Shown here: piece by piece, positions 31,802 to 33,086 of the stretch
How the letters are laid out: each line of letters starts with the position of its first letter
Numbering within the stretch: the stretch's first letter is position 1
DNA from: DASRDR01 sp963812945 [NCBI: uncultured Candidatus Rokubacteria bacterium]
GTDB taxonomy: Bacteria; Methylomirabilota; Methylomirabilia; Rokubacteriales
Reading direction: 5' to 3'
Length of the DNA stretch: 33,086 nt
Assembly: GCA_963812945.1 (NCBI GenBank)
Contig: CAWEXD010000005.1
Span: forward strand, 1 to 33,086
Position numbers and translations under genes: made by a program
The notes under the pieces: model-generated
What the model was told of the DNA's origin: nothing
Seen by the model: the letters and a program-made list of their open reading frames with translations, nothing else
Databases searched by the model: none

Positions 31802-33086
31802 ATGACCAAGTACGTCTACTTCTTCGGGGCGGGCCGGGCGGAGGGCTCGTCCGTGATGCGGAACCTCCTCGGCGGCAAGGGCTGCGAGCTGGCCGAGATG
31901 ACCAATCTCGGCATTCCGGTCCCGCCCGGCTTCACCGTCACGACCCAGGCCTGGGTGCACCGGCAGCGCGCGGGGCGGCAGTGGCCGGACGGGCTCTGGG
32001 AGCAGATCCTGGAGCACCTCGCGCGCCTCGAGCAGGTGGCGGACGCGCGGTTCGGCGACTGCGACCGCCCCCTCCTCGTGTCGGTTCGATCGGGTGCCCG
32101 CGTGTCCATGCCCGGGATGATGGAGACGATCCTGAACCTCGGGCTCAACGACTCGACCGTGGAAGGGCTCCAGGCGCGGACGGGCAACGAGCGCTTCGCC
32201 TGGGACTGCTACCGCCGCTTCATCACGATGTTCTCCAGCGTCGTGCTCGGGCTCCGGCGGGAGATCTTTGCCCAGCACCTGGACGCCGTGAAGGCCCGGC
32301 TCGGCATCTCAGCTGACGCGGACGTTCCGGCCGGGGAGCTGCGCAAGCTCGTCCACGCCTGCCAGGAGGAGATCGCGGCGCGGACCGGCCAGCCGTTCCC
32401 GCAGGACGTGCGTGAGCAGCTCCGCCTGGCGGTGGACGCGGTCTTCGACTCCTGGCTCGCCAAGAAGGCGACCGAGTACCGCCGCATCCACGGCGTGCCC
32501 GAGGAGTGGGGCACCGCGGTGACCGTCATGGCGATGGTGTTCGGCAACCTGGGGGACGCGTCGGGCACCGGGGTCGGCTTCACGCGGGACCCGCGCACGG
32601 GCGAGGCGCGCTTCTACGCCGAGTTCCTCCCCAACGCCCAGGGCGAGGACGTGGTGGCCGGCATCCGCACGCCGTTGCCGATCGAGGCCCTGCGCGAGCG
32701 GATGCCGAACGTGTATGCCGAGCTGCTGGAGATCGCCACCCGGCTCGAGCGGCACTACAAGGACATGCAGGACATCGAGTTCACGATCCAGGAGGGAACC
32801 CTGTACCTCCTGCAGACTCGGGGCGGTAAGCGGTCGGCGCGGGCGGCGGTGAAGGTCGCGGTCGATCTCGAGAAGGAGCACGTCATCGACCAGCACACCG
32901 CGATCCTCCGGGTCAGGCCGCCGGAGGTGAACGAGGCGATTCGACCGGTCTTCGACGACCGGGAGCGGACCGCCGCGGTCGCGGGCGGCCGGCTCCTGGC
33001 GCGTGGCCTGCCCGGCCGGGCCCGGCGCCGCGGTGGGCCGGGTCGTATTCGACGCGGACCGCGCGGTGAATGGAGACAATGCGTGG
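31802..33086 (+). CDS. ppdK: Pyruvate phosphate dikinase, N-terminal part (runs off the window)
   Basis: The ATG at 31802 opens MTKYVYFFGAGRAEG, the characteristic PPDK start. The N-terminal ATP-grasp nucleotide-binding domain follows: NLLGGKGCELAEMTNLGIPVPPGFTVTT (ATP-binding Lys about 26), LVSVRSGARVSMPGMMETILNLGLND, GTGVGFTRDPRTGE, FLPNAQGEDVVAGIRTP, DMQDIEFTIQEGTLYLLQTRGGKRSARAAVKVAVD. PPDK interconverts pyruvate, ATP and phosphate with phosphoenolpyruvate, AMP and pyrophosphate through a phospho-His. That His and the PEP-binding domain lie beyond the window. Near 33010 one extra C in GGCCTGCCCGGCC shifts the frame; the other frame continues with GAAVGRVVFDADRAV, as expected for the linker to the His domain. 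No clear ribosome site precedes the ATG. Confidence 0.92.
   Translation, partial: MTKYVYFFGAGRAEGSSVMRNLLGGKGCELAEMTNLGIPVPPGFTVTTQAWVHRQRAGRQWPDGLWEQILEHLARLEQVADARFGDCDRPLLVSVRSGARVSMPGMMETILNLGLNDSTVEGLQARTGNERFAWDCYRRFITMFSSVVLGLRREIFAQHLDAVKARLGISADADVPAGELRKLVHACQEEIAARTGQPFPQDVREQLRLAVDAVFDSWLAKKATEYRRIHGVPEEWGTAVTVMAMVFGNLGDASGTGVGFTRDPRTGEARFYAEFLPNAQGEDVVAGIRTPLPIEALRERMPNVYAELLEIATRLERHYKDMQDIEFTIQEGTLYLLQTRGGKRSARAAVKVAVDLEKEHVIDQHTAILRVRPPEVNEAIRPVFDDRERTAAVAGGRLLARGLPGRARRRGGPGRIRRGPRGEWRQCV

Overview
The window looks like a piece of a high-GC, Gram-negative-type bacterial chromosome recovered from an environmental sample. The backbone is about 70% GC, starts are ATG or GTG with GGAGG-type ribosome sites, and there are several ABC importers and exporters, SDR oxidoreductases, an LLM-type oxidoreductase and lipoproteins. 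The gene mix and the palindromes beginning GGGGTCAG resemble soil lineages such as Candidatus Rokubacteria (Methylomirabilota). That placement is an inference from gene content, not from a marker gene.

Region 1 (about 1-5400) is accessory DNA of lower GC. It holds the 3' half of a tRNA-Glu(CUC)-like sequence without its 5' half, a membrane-anchored TPR protein, a complete IS1380-family element inserted in an XRE-type regulator, a SAM methyltransferase flanked by two diverged copies of a repeat, and an AT-rich gene for a small secreted protein with its own sigma70-type promoter. Short tRNA-end-like sequences recur at 166, 1518 and 4518. The segment has the look of an integrated island.

Region 2 (5413-10880, minus strand) is an exporter operon: HlyD-type adaptor, MacB/LolD-type ATPase, two FtsX-type permeases and a trailing lipoprotein. 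An 82-bp palindrome sits exactly at the ATPase/permease junction.

Region 3 (11066-19194) is mixed chromosomal DNA. It contains an amino-acid-type periplasmic binding protein, a small membrane protein, an SDR, a phytanoyl-CoA dioxygenase-like enzyme, a lipoprotein plus TPR lipoprotein pair, an ArnA-type decarboxylase coupled to a GT2 glycosyltransferase, and an LLM-family oxidoreductase.

Region 4 (19403-27646) is a dipeptide/oligopeptide-type ABC importer (binding protein, two permeases, two ATPases). It is followed by a NIPSNAP/EthD-like protein, an alpha/beta hydrolase, a creatininase-family protein and an SDR that lacks the usual catalytic Tyr and Lys. The cluster suggests uptake and hydrolysis of an amide, ester or peptide-like substrate; the substrate is unknown. 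A second 82-bp palindrome lies between the two ATPase genes.

Region 5 (27647-33086) carries a polytopic GT-C-like membrane protein, a lipoprotein with five Calx-beta repeats, and the N-terminal part of pyruvate phosphate dikinase, which runs off the end.

Reading frames are clean from 354 to about 22,900. From there on most genes (except 25,996-27,646) carry single-base frameshifts, most of which read as +1 insertions, while the protein motifs stay intact across them. Sequencing or assembly indels are the simplest explanation, but decay cannot be excluded. I did not see an unmistakable new defence or mobile system. The most unusual signals are the paired 82-bp palindromes at operon junctions, the repeat-flanked methyltransferase segment, and the tandem duplications in the HlyD adaptor.
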